Positions 6,758 through 12,646 of a stretch of DNA of 23,389 bases are shown piece after piece. The DNA is from an uncultured Lachnospiraceae bacterium (GTDB lineage: Bacteria; Bacillota_A; Clostridia; Lachnospirales; Lachnospiraceae): assembly GCA_910587905.1 (NCBI GenBank), contig CAJUOF010000202.1, positions 1 through 23,389 on the forward strand. The letters are read 5' to 3'. Below the pieces are notes generated by a model. That model was not told the origin of the DNA and made no database searches. It saw only the letters and a list, made by a program, of their open reading frames with translations. Position 1 is the first letter of the stretch, and each line of letters starts with the position of its first letter. Made by a program: the position numbers and the translations under genes.

Positions 6758-6831
6758 TCGGAATGACAGGATTCGAACCTGCGGCCTCTCGGTCCCTAAC
6801 CGAACGCTCTACCAAACTGAGCCACATTCCG
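6758..6831 (-). tRNA. tRNA-Pro (anticodon AGG)
   Basis: A complete 74-base cloverleaf reads on the minus strand. The acceptor arms CGGAATG/CATTCCG pair over 7 bp with discriminator A. The D arm is GCTC-AGTTTGGTA-GAGC, the anticodon stem TTCGG/CCGAG, and the T arm GCAGG-TTCGAAT-CCTGT. The seven-base anticodon loop is TTAGGGA, giving anticodon AGG. CCA is not encoded. Most bacterial proline tRNAs of this family carry TGG, so an A at position 34 is notable. It has its own promoter and terminator. Confidence 0.93.
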
Positions 6832-6836
6832 ATTTG

Positions 6837-6867
6837 ATTTGGCTCTGAAAAGCTTTCAGAACCAAAT
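6837..6867 (-). other. Stem-loop in the tRNA-Pro 5' leader
   Basis: On the minus strand, ATTTGGTTCTGAAA and TTTCAGAGCCAAAT pair over 14 positions; the only non-Watson-Crick position is G-U on this strand and would be A-C on the other. It lies between the promoter and the mature tRNA 5' end and lacks a T run. Confidence 0.55.
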
Positions 6868-6875
6868 CCTCATAT

Positions 6876-6904
6876 ACCTTACCACAAATTTTTCATTCTG
6901 GCAA
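6876..6904 (-). promoter_or_regulatory. Promoter of the tRNA-Pro gene
   Basis: On the minus strand TTGCCA (6904-6899), a 17-base spacer and TAAGGT (6881-6876) lie about 45 bases upstream of the tRNA. No strong rplT terminator was found between 6905 and 6955, only a 4-5 bp hairpin. Confidence 0.6.
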
Positions 6905-6955
6905 GTGTTTTTTTCATTTTCTCCGACAGATTTTTCAATCAGATGTTTCTGACTT

Positions 6956-7312
6956 TTATGCCAGCTTCTCCTTGGCGACCTCCGCCAGCTTCGCAAAGCC
7001 CGCCGCATCGTTGACCGCCATGTCGGCCAAAATCTTCCGGTTCATCTCCACGCCGGCTTCCTTGAGACCGTACATGAAACGGCTGTAGGACAGGCCGTTC
7101 ATCCTGGCCGCCGCATTGATCCGGGCGATCCAGAGCTGCCGGAACTGTCTCTTTCTCTGCTTCCTGCCCGCATAGGAGCTGGTGAGGGCTCTCATCACGG
7201 ACTGCTTTGCCACTCTATACTGCTTGGAACGGGCTCCTCTGTAGCCCTTCGCCAGCTTCAACACCCTGTTATGTCTCTTCTTTGCGCCTAAACCGCCTTT
7301 GATTCTTGCCAT
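6956..7312 (-). CDS. rplT: 50S ribosomal protein L20
   Basis: The 118-residue protein has the standard L20 length and sequence: the basic N-terminal extension MARIKGGLGAKKRHNRVLKL, the RQLWIARINAAARMNGLSYS helix region, and the C-terminal globular domain (about residues 60-118). L20 binds 23S rRNA early in large-subunit assembly. In Firmicutes it also represses its own operon by binding the infC leader. It is last in infC-rpmI-rplT, 31 bases after rpmI, with a GGAGG-type site before the ATG. Confidence 0.98.
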   Translation of the reverse strand: MARIKGGLGAKKRHNRVLKLAKGYRGARSKQYRVAKQSVMRALTSSYAGRKQRKRQFRQLWIARINAAARMNGLSYSRFMYGLKEAGVEMNRKILADMAVNDAAGFAKLAEVAKEKLA

Positions 7313-7343
7313 TTTAAGTCGTCCTCCTTCTCTTTCTCGCTAA

Positions 7344-7538
7344 TCAGTAGGGTAAAATCTTCTTCATCACCTTGGCGTTCGAAGGAACCGCCACGGTCGC
7401 TTTTCTGAGATTTCTCTTCCTCTTCTGAGACTTCTTGGTCAGGATATGGCTCTTATAGGCCTTCATTCTCTTTAATTTGCCGGTACCGGTCTTTTTAAAA
7501 CGCTTTGCTGCTGCTCTGCTGGTCTTTACTTTAGGCAT
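7344..7538 (-). CDS. rpmI: 50S ribosomal protein L35
   Basis: The 64-residue basic protein has the usual L35 length and opening MPKVKTSRAAAKRFKKTGTG, followed by the K-rich SHILTKKSQKRKRNLRK segment. It is a small structural protein of the 50S subunit. AAGGAGGAAGAATC precedes the ATG. A 93-base gap separates it from infC, and that gap holds no further gene. Confidence 0.98.
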   Translation of the reverse strand: MPKVKTSRAAAKRFKKTGTGKLKRMKAYKSHILTKKSQKRKRNLRKATVAVPSNAKVMKKILPY

Positions 7539-7631
7539 GATTCTTCCTCCTTATTCTTTGTCTCAGGCATCCCCTGCGGGTGCGCCGCAATGCGTGCGCC
7601 TTTGCGATTGTCCCCGGGCATGGCCCTGTAG

Positions 7632-8138
7632 TCAGCGCTTTTCTGATAAAAACATCACGAGGCTCCTTCCCTCCACCTTCGACGGCTTGTCAACCACCGC
7701 AATGTCGGAAAGCTGTCCCGCAAAATCTTCCAGGATGTGTCTGGAGTTATTCATATGGCTCATTTCCCTGCCGCGGAACCTGAGGGTCACCTTGACCTTG
7801 TTCCCCTTCTGAATGAACTTCCTGGCGGCGGAAATCTTTGTATTCAGATCATTGGAATCAATGTTGGGAGAAAGACGCACTTCCTTGATCTCGATGATCT
7901 TCTGCTTTTTCCTGGCCTCTTTTTCTTTTCTGGCCTGTTCATAACGGAATTTGCCGTAATCAATGATCTTGCACACCGGCGGCTTCGCCATCGGAGCGAC
8001 CTTCACCAGATCCATCTCCGCCTCACGGGCAAGCTTCTGCGCTTCCCTCGCCGATACAATTCCCAGCTGCTCGCCGTTTGCCCCAATCAGGCGGACTTCC
8101 TTGTCCCTGATCTGTTCATTCACCATTAAATCGCTAAT
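7632..8138 (-). CDS. infC: Translation initiation factor IF-3, probable ATT start
   Basis: IF-3 binds the 30S subunit, checks start-codon and initiator-tRNA pairing, and prevents premature 50S joining. The protein has the N-terminal domain (VNEQIRDKEVRLIG through about residue 75), a lysine-rich linker (KEKEARKKQK), and the C-terminal domain from KEVRLSP through VKVTLRFRGREMSH to EGRSLVMFLSEKR. An in-frame ATG at 8126 would give 164 residues but has no ribosome site. ATT at 8138, four codons upstream, has GGGGGTG seven bases before it and gives 168 residues. ATT or other rare starts are known in infC of E. coli and relatives, where IF-3 represses its own translation through them. I prefer ATT, on sequence evidence alone. 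Confidence 0.93.
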   Translation of the reverse strand: MSDLMVNEQIRDKEVRLIGANGEQLGIVSAREAQKLAREAEMDLVKVAPMAKPPVCKIIDYGKFRYEQARKEKEARKKQKIIEIKEVRLSPNIDSNDLNTKISAARKFIQKGNKVKVTLRFRGREMSHMNNSRHILEDFAGQLSDIAVVDKPSKVEGRSLVMFLSEKR

Positions 8139-8343
8139 AACTCGACACCCCCATCGCTAAAATTCGGCCGTAAAAAAGAAACTCCTCTTAATAATAGAAA
8201 AAGTGGATAGAAGAACTATCCACCTGACATCCCAAATTCACCGTCACAGGAAATCTCCTGCACCGGAAGAAGAAAGATATAGGAACCCGAGTCGCTCGGA
8301 GGCGCTAAGGTGAGAGCGGATACTCTTCTTTTCTCAATACAGC
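8139..8343 (-). promoter_or_regulatory. infC-rpmI-rplT leader, probable L20-responsive attenuator
   Basis: The leader has hairpins CCGAG-CGA-CTCGG (near 8291-8303) and CAGGA-GATT-TCCTG (near 8247-8263), then a terminator (8190-8223). A 5' segment, plus-strand positions 8318-8329, is complementary to the terminator's 5' arm and loop (8209-8221): AGAAGA pairs with TCTTCT and TATCC with GGATA across a small internal loop. That alternative pairing would disrupt the terminator. Firmicutes infC operons carry L20 leaders (Rfam family L20_leader), and position and layout fit. The exact family match was not computed. The whole 8139-8558 gene-free stretch holds this leader, two divergent promoters and a possible degenerate repeat copy. 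Confidence 0.75.
8190..8223 (-). terminator. Intrinsic terminator inside the infC leader
   Basis: On the minus strand GTGGATAG, loop TTCTT and CTATCCAC form a perfect 8-bp stem followed by TTTTTCTATTATT. It lies about 50 bases upstream of infC, so it acts as an attenuator. Confidence 0.85.
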
Positions 8344-8349
8344 TTCTTC

Positions 8350-8379
8350 ATGATACCACCAAAGCGGTGGTTTTGTCAA
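8350..8379 (-). promoter_or_regulatory. Promoter of infC-rpmI-rplT
   Basis: On the minus strand a perfect TTGACA (8379-8374), an 18-base spacer and TATCAT (8355-8350). The spacer contains the palindrome ACCACC-N5-GGTGGT, which could be an operator. Confidence 0.75.
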
Positions 8380-8412
8380 CTGTTTTTCACGGGTTTCCGC
8401 ATTTTAATTTTC

Positions 8413-8470
8413 GCAGGAAATGCGGGAACCTGCGGTCACGGATAGCCACAGAGCCTGCAGAGCGGCCGAC
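8413..8470 (-). repeat. Possible degenerate copy C of the dispersed repeat
   Basis: In reverse orientation it keeps CTGCAGGCT and the end CCCGCATTTCCTG (compare CCGCAATTACCTG), but the interval between them is about 18 bases shorter than in the reference and the opposite terminal repeat is missing. It lies between the infC and histidine-kinase promoters. Confidence 0.3.
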
Positions 8471-8488
8471 AAAAGGATTGTTCCATCC

Positions 8489-8517
8489 TTGCCATCGTCA
8501 TACGGCAATGCTATAAT
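8489..8517 (+). promoter_or_regulatory. Promoter of the two-component system operon
   Basis: TTGCCA (8489-8494), a 17-base spacer and a perfect TATAAT (8512-8517) precede the kinase start by about 42 bases. Confidence 0.7.
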
Positions 8518-8558
8518 AACTGCACCAAAGCGAAACTGCGCAGAAAGAGATTGATGAC

Positions 8559-9899
8559 ATGATGCCTTTATTGAGCGTTTTTTTAGACGGATTTTTGGAC
8601 ACCCTGACAGGGCATTTGGTCCTGACGGCCTATCTGCTGGCCGTGACAGATGAGCGTGCGGTCTGGAGGCGGTTAAAAAAACTGCCGCTCCTGCTCCCCT
8701 CTCCACTCATTGCCACCCTGCTGTCCCTCGGACTGTACGCTGTCCCGGCATTGCGGACGGCCCAGTATTACATCGTCTCCCTGGCCATTCTGCTCATGTG
8801 CTGCTTTTGGGTGCAATGGGCGTGGCGGCTCGAATTTTGGCGGGCCTTCGCCGCCGTCTGCATGGCGGGTATTTTCCAGGTGGCCGAATCCACCCTGTCC
8901 AGGATGCCCTTTGGGGGGACGCCCCTTGGCGATGTCACTCCCTATGCGGCGGTGCTGGGACTCTATCTGTGCATCAGTGCGGCAGCGGCTCTGCTGCTAT
9001 ACAGGCTGGGATTCGGAAAATGGTTCCGCCTGCTGCTGGAGCGGGGACCCGCCCCGAAGCAGACGGCCCTGCTCCTGTTTGCCCTGGAGGCCGTCACAGA
9101 GGTGCTGCTCCGATTGGTAAACGGCGTTCAGGCCTCATTCCTGGTATTCTACTACCCGATGGCGGCGGCCATGGTAATCCTGATGGCTGTGCTGATCGTC
9201 CATTTGGCCCAGAGATTCGACAACGCCCGGAAAATGCAGGCTCAGCAGGATATCATCGTCCAACAGCGGCTCTATGAGCAAGACCTGGAGCTCATCCGCC
9301 GTGAGATGCGCTCCTTTCGTCACGACTATAAAAATCTGCTGGCGGGCCTTTCCCGACAGGCAGGGGAGGGAGATCTGGAGGAACTGCGCCACACATTGTC
9401 CGAATTGGATGCTGGGTTTGACCGGCAGCTTGGAAAAAAGATCCGGCAATCTGCCCAGATCGGAAATTTACAGCTTCCGGAGGTGAGAAGCCTCCTGCTC
9501 GGCAAACTCACGCTCATGCGGGAGAAGGGGATCGATTGTCATCTGGAGGTGCTTTACCCTGTCACGGCGGTGGATATGGACCTGTGGGATTTTGTCCGCT
9601 GCCTGGGCATTCTGATCGACAATGCCATGGAGGCCGCACTGGATACGGAAAACCCCTGGGTGGAGATCGTCCTGCTGGCCCAGAAGGGGCAGGTGTCTCT
9701 CCGGGTGTCAAATCCCTACATAAATGTCATGGAACCGGGAAAAATGTGGGACGAGGGCTGGTCTACAAAGGGAGCGGGCCGGGGAATAGGCCTGTCCGGT
9801 TATCGGCACATTTTGGAGGGCTATCCCAATGTCTCCACCGGCACCGGCTGGGAGAACGGCGTATTTGTGCAGGAGATGACGGTGGAGGGCAGGCCATGA
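8559..9899 (+). CDS. AgrC-like sensor histidine kinase (GHKL ATPase)
   Basis: The 446-residue protein has six to seven hydrophobic segments in residues 1-215, a coiled helix (about 218-250), and a GHKL-type ATPase domain typical of quorum-sensing kinases such as AgrC. The phospho-acceptor His255 lies in SFRHDYKN. The N box is GILIDNAMEAA (Asn355) and the glycine-rich G box is STKGAGRGIGLSGY (about 402-415). It probably senses an extracellular ligand through its membrane part and phosphorylates the LytTR regulator encoded next. No agrB/agrD-like peptide genes are visible nearby, so the ligand is unknown. The ribosome site is weak (GAAAGAGA). The stop overlaps the regulator's start as ATGA. A second ATG at 8562 is an alternative start. 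Confidence 0.9.
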   Translation: MMPLLSVFLDGFLDTLTGHLVLTAYLLAVTDERAVWRRLKKLPLLLPSPLIATLLSLGLYAVPALRTAQYYIVSLAILLMCCFWVQWAWRLEFWRAFAAVCMAGIFQVAESTLSRMPFGGTPLGDVTPYAAVLGLYLCISAAAALLLYRLGFGKWFRLLLERGPAPKQTALLLFALEAVTEVLLRLVNGVQASFLVFYYPMAAAMVILMAVLIVHLAQRFDNARKMQAQQDIIVQQRLYEQDLELIRREMRSFRHDYKNLLAGLSRQAGEGDLEELRHTLSELDAGFDRQLGKKIRQSAQIGNLQLPEVRSLLLGKLTLMREKGIDCHLEVLYPVTAVDMDLWDFVRCLGILIDNAMEAALDTENPWVEIVLLAQKGQVSLRVSNPYINVMEPGKMWDEGWSTKGAGRGIGLSGYRHILEGYPNVSTGTGWENGVFVQEMTVEGRP

Positions 9900-10651
9900 T
9901 CGGAATATATCTGTGCGATGACGAGGAAGTCGTCCGTCACCAGATCCGGACGGCCCTGGAGTGGAGGATCGCTGTGGAAGACTATGACATGAAAATCGTG
10001 TGCAGTGCCGCCACCGCCCAGGAATTACTGGCCGCATCGGAAGGGGAAAAATGCGGAATCTACTTTTTGGACGTGGAATTAAAAGACAGCGAATGGGACG
10101 GCTTTCGGCTGGGCCAGGAGTTACGGCGGCGTGACCCGCACGGCACGCTGGTCTATATCACCGCCTATGGCGACCTGGCCTGGCGCACCTTTCAGTACCA
10201 CCTGGAAGCATTCGACTATATCATCAAAGCACCGGAGCAGATCGGGCCGTCCGTGTCACAATGTCTGAGCGAGATCCATCTGCGCCTGCTGGCAGAACGC
10301 CAAAACCCGGCAGAACTGTTCACGCTGCGGACAGGGGATGCGGTGCGCCATGTCCCCCTGAGCGATATCCTCTTTTTTGAGACCGCCCCCATTCCCCACC
10401 ATGTCTTACTCCATACCGCCTGCAGCCAAATGGATTTTTTAGGCAGTCTCAATGAATTGGAAATCCGTCTGGGAGACCGCTTTATCCGCACGCACCGGTC
10501 CTATCTGGTGGCAGCGGATAAGATTGAAACGGTAGATCTGAAACACAATAGACTGTGGGCCGGCGGATACGAATGCCTGCTCTCCCGCACAGGGAAGGCG
10601 GCGCTCCGCAAAAAAATGGGAGGGGGCCAACGAGGCCCCCGTTCCATTTAG
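9896..10651 (+). CDS. LytTR-family (AgrA-like) response regulator
   Basis: The 251-residue protein has a receiver domain (about 1-125): acidic pair D8-D9, phospho-acceptor Asp59 in YFLDVEL, Thr89 in YITAYGD and Lys111 in DYIIKAP. A LytTR DNA-binding domain follows (about 142-240): FTLRTGDAVRHVPLSDILFFE, then RFIRTHRSYLVAADKIE. LytTR proteins bind pairs of short direct repeats about two helical turns apart. Such a pair lies just downstream, in front of the DUF6440 gene. The ATG at 9896 overlaps the kinase stop by four bases, so translation is coupled. The last codons encode a GC-rich hairpin (10622-10640). The natural ligand and full regulon are unknown. Confidence 0.92.
   Translation: MIGIYLCDDEEVVRHQIRTALEWRIAVEDYDMKIVCSAATAQELLAASEGEKCGIYFLDVELKDSEWDGFRLGQELRRRDPHGTLVYITAYGDLAWRTFQYHLEAFDYIIKAPEQIGPSVSQCLSEIHLRLLAERQNPAELFTLRTGDAVRHVPLSDILFFETAPIPHHVLLHTACSQMDFLGSLNELEIRLGDRFIRTHRSYLVAADKIETVDLKHNRLWAGGYECLLSRTGKAALRKKMGGGQRGPRSI
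10622..10640 (+). terminator. GC hairpin at the 3' end of the regulator gene
   Basis: GGGGGCC and GGCCCCC flank AACGA (perfect 7-bp stem) inside the final codons. Only a weak T-containing stretch (GTTCCATTT) follows, so it is likely a partial terminator. Confidence 0.45.
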
Positions 10652-10677
10652 GAAATATTTCTGTTGATTCAGGAAAT
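10646..10677 (+). promoter_or_regulatory. Candidate LytTR regulator binding sites (direct repeats)
   Basis: ATTTAGGAAAT (10646-10656) and ATTCAGGAAAT (10667-10677) share 10 of 11 bases and begin 21 bases apart, the spacing known for AgrA and other LytTR regulators. Downstream, around 10700-10716, no good -35 element precedes the TATCGT/CATAGG candidates, as expected for an activator-dependent promoter. Confidence 0.55.
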
Positions 10678-10747
10678 CTGAGCCACACCCTTCCGCTTAT
10701 GTGGTATCGTCATAGGGTCAGACCACAAGAGAAAAGGAGGTGAGCAT

Positions 10748-10927
10748 ATGGCAAAAGATCGTTTTGTGGAGGTTTATAACCAGGGCATTGTAAACGTGAC
10801 CAGGGTCATCGTGGATACGGAAACCGGCGTGAATTACCTGATGGCTTCCCATAATAAGGCCAATGGCACCGGACTGACCGTGCTGGTCGATCCGGATGGC
10901 AAGCCGGTTGTCACGCCCGTCAAGTAA
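10748..10927 (+). CDS. DUF6440 family protein
   Basis: The 59-residue product resembles the small DUF6440 family of Firmicutes, whose function is unknown. The recognisable pattern is RFVEVYNQGIVNVTRVIVDT followed by ETGVNYL, then GTGLTVLVDPDGKPVVTP at the C-terminus. There is no signal peptide or membrane segment. AGGAGGTG (10735-10742) is a near-perfect ribosome site five bases before the ATG. The gene lies 96 bases after the LytTR regulator, and the direct repeats in that gap suggest it is a target of the regulator. Confidence 0.75.
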   Translation: MAKDRFVEVYNQGIVNVTRVIVDTETGVNYLMASHNKANGTGLTVLVDPDGKPVVTPVK

Positions 10928-10931
10928 CTCT

Positions 10932-10960
10932 CCATGTCGGCATTGCAAATACCGCCATGG
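10932..10960. other. 29-bp imperfect palindrome between convergent genes
   Basis: CCATG-t-CGG-c-ATT, centre GCA, then AAT-a-CCG-c-CATGG: both mismatches fall at symmetric positions. There is no T run. It may form a terminator-like stem for the DUF6440 gene or the ABC operon. Confidence 0.4.
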
Positions 10961-10987
10961 ATCCGGCCATTGTCCCTTGCGGTTCTC

Positions 10988-11773
10988 CTATTCCTCCGTA
11001 TACCTCGCCAGGAAGCGCCTTGTGCGCTCCTCCTTCGGGTCCCCGAAGACCTGCTCCGGCGGTCCCTGCTCCAAAATCTGCCCCTCGTCCATGAAGATCA
11101 CCTGGTCGGAGACATCCCTTGCGAAGGCCATCTCGTGGGTCACGATGACCATGGTCATATTCCTCTCGGCCAGCTCCCTCATGACCCGGAGGACCTCGCC
11201 CGTGAGCTCCGGGTCCAGGGCCGAGGTGGGCTCGTCGAAACAGAGGATGTCCGGATTCAAGGCCAGCGCCCTGGCGATGGCCACCCGCTGGCACTGGCCG
11301 CCGGAAAGCTGGTGGGGATAATTCTTCATCCGGTCCTTAAGCCCCATCTGCGTTAACAGTTCCACCGCCTGCGCCTCGATCTCGCCGTGGATCTCCTTCT
11401 TTTTCGCCTTGTAATCCGGCCGTTCCCTCGCCAAGAGCTCCTTCGCCAGCATCACGTTCCCCAGGGCCGTATATTGGGGAAACAGGTTGAAGGACTGGAA
11501 CACCAGGCCGAAATGGAGCCGTTTCTTCCGAATCACCGCCTCGCTCCTGGAAAAAGAGTCCGCCCCGTCAAAAAGCGTCTCCCCGTTCACCCGGATGATG
11601 CCGCCGTCCGGCTGCTCCAGGAAATTCAGGCACCGAAGGAGCGTCGTCTTCCCGCTCCCGGAGGAACCGATCAGAGAAAGCGCCTGCCCCTTTTCCATGG
11701 AAAAGCTGATGTCCTTTAGCACCTCCGTGCGGTCAAAAGACTTGCTGATATGTTCTACCTCTAAGATCGCCAT
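10988..11773 (-). CDS. Polar amino acid-type ABC importer, ATP-binding protein
   Basis: The 261-residue ATPase has all motifs of the GlnQ/HisP group: Walker A GSSGSGKTT (about 36-44), Q loop in VFQSFNLFPQYTALGN, signature LSGGQCQR, Walker B ILCFDEPTSALDPE and H-loop VTHEMAF. It couples ATP hydrolysis to import through the permease encoded just upstream (13 bases between the genes). An AGGGAG-type site precedes the ATG. A roughly 15-residue insertion around RERPDYKAKKKEIHGE is seen in some Clostridia members. Substrate depends on the binding protein. Confidence 0.93.
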   Translation of the reverse strand: MAILEVEHISKSFDRTEVLKDISFSMEKGQALSLIGSSGSGKTTLLRCLNFLEQPDGGIIRVNGETLFDGADSFSRSEAVIRKKRLHFGLVFQSFNLFPQYTALGNVMLAKELLARERPDYKAKKKEIHGEIEAQAVELLTQMGLKDRMKNYPHQLSGGQCQRVAIARALALNPDILCFDEPTSALDPELTGEVLRVMRELAERNMTMVIVTHEMAFARDVSDQVIFMDEGQILEQGPPEQVFGDPKEERTRRFLARYTEE

Positions 11774-11786
11774 GGCCTCTCCCTCC

Positions 11787-12473
11787 TTACCTGAAATAAT
11801 CCAGCTTCTTCTCCAGCCTGCCGAGAAGCACCGTCACCAGACCGTTCCAGACCAGATAATAAAACGCCGTGAAGAACAGGGGCCAGATGGCCCCGGAAAT
11901 CCCCTGGGAGCCTTTCATGAACGCCTGTCCGGCCCAGATGATCTCCTGCAGGGCGATGATCCTCGCCAGGGAGGTGTCCTTCACCAGGGTAATGATCTCG
12001 TTGGACACTGGGGGCACGATCCGCTTCACCATCTGCAGGAGCTTTACCCGGAAGAAGATCTGGCTCTTCGTCATGCCGAGGACCATCCCCGCCTCGTCCT
12101 GCCCTGCGGGAATGCTCTGGATGCCGCCCCGGTAGATCTCCGAAAAATAACAGGCGTAGTTGATGATGAAGCCGATGGCGGCCGCCAGGAAGCGGCCGGA
12201 CTCCCCTCCGCCCCAGATGTTGTTCTTTAACACCAGTCCCGGAAAATAATAGACGATCAGAAGCTGGATCATGAGGGGCGTTCCCCGGATGATCCAGACG
12301 ATAATCTTGGTCAGATAGCTCAAGGGCTTAAACCGGGACATGGAGCCGAAGGCGATCACCAGTCCCAGGGGCAGCGCACCAACGAGCGTCACGAAAAAGA
12401 GCTTCAAAGTCTGCAAAAAGCCGACGTTGAGCGCCCGCAGAACGATCGGCATCTGTTCCATAATCAGTTCCAT
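11787..12473 (-). CDS. Polar amino acid-type ABC importer, permease
   Basis: The 228-residue membrane protein has four to five hydrophobic segments and the HisM/GlnP-type permease layout: GFLQTLKLFFVTLVGALPLG, RGTPLMIQLLIVYYFP, FSEIYRGGIQSIPAGQDEAG and the EAA loop GMTKSQIFFRVKLLQMVK that contacts the ATPase. A single permease gene suggests a homodimer. The chosen ATG at 12473 has a GAGAGG site; ATG at 12461 is an alternative. The 173 bases separating it from the binding-protein gene hold a hairpin and repeat copy D. Confidence 0.93.
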   Translation of the reverse strand: MELIMEQMPIVLRALNVGFLQTLKLFFVTLVGALPLGLVIAFGSMSRFKPLSYLTKIIVWIIRGTPLMIQLLIVYYFPGLVLKNNIWGGGESGRFLAAAIGFIINYACYFSEIYRGGIQSIPAGQDEAGMVLGMTKSQIFFRVKLLQMVKRIVPPVSNEIITLVKDTSLARIIALQEIIWAGQAFMKGSQGISGAIWPLFFTAFYYLVWNGLVTVLLGRLEKKLDYFR

Positions 12474-12511
12474 AATCCTCTCCCGCTTTCAAAATTTACC
12501 CTGTCCGGACG

Positions 12512-12580
12512 CAGGTAACCTGCGAAACCAGGAATTGCAGAGCGGATTCTGACGATTACATCCATCCAAAGCCTGCAGCC
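12512..12580 (+). repeat. Dispersed palindromic repeat, copy D (truncated)
   Basis: It keeps the left end CAGGTAACCTGCG (12512-12524), AGAGCGGATTCTGACGAT (12541-12558) and CATCCATCCAAAGCCTGCAG, nearly identical to the reference copy. The right terminal repeat is missing; a terminator hairpin starts about 11 bases later. Confidence 0.75.
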
Positions 12581-12590
12581 CGGGCGGGGC

Positions 12591-12617
12591 AAAAGGAGAG
12601 CGGAAGTCCCGCTCTCC
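12591..12617 (-). terminator. Intercistronic hairpin between binding protein and permease genes
   Basis: On the minus strand GGAGAGCGG and CCGCTCTCC form a 9-bp stem with a five-base loop followed by TTTT. The short T run suggests partial termination, which would make more binding protein than permease. Confidence 0.6.
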
Positions 12618-12646
12618 CTCACAAACGCTCCTTATGACGGCAGGGC

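Noticed and set aside
6609..6848. Plus-strand frame of 79 codons containing NDRIRTCGLSVPNRTLY
   Set aside because: It is the antisense translation of the tRNA-Pro gene and adjacent hairpins; such frames are a common false annotation.
8281..8343. T-box leader upstream of infC
   Set aside because: The segment with GAAGAGTA and CTCGGGTTCC looked T-box-like, but the TGGNACCGCG antiterminator motif is missing. Position before infC favours an L20-type leader.
9536..9895. Longer plus-strand start for the response regulator
   Set aside because: The extra 120 residues are an out-of-frame reading of the kinase gene. The receiver domain begins at the ATG at 9896, which overlaps the kinase stop.
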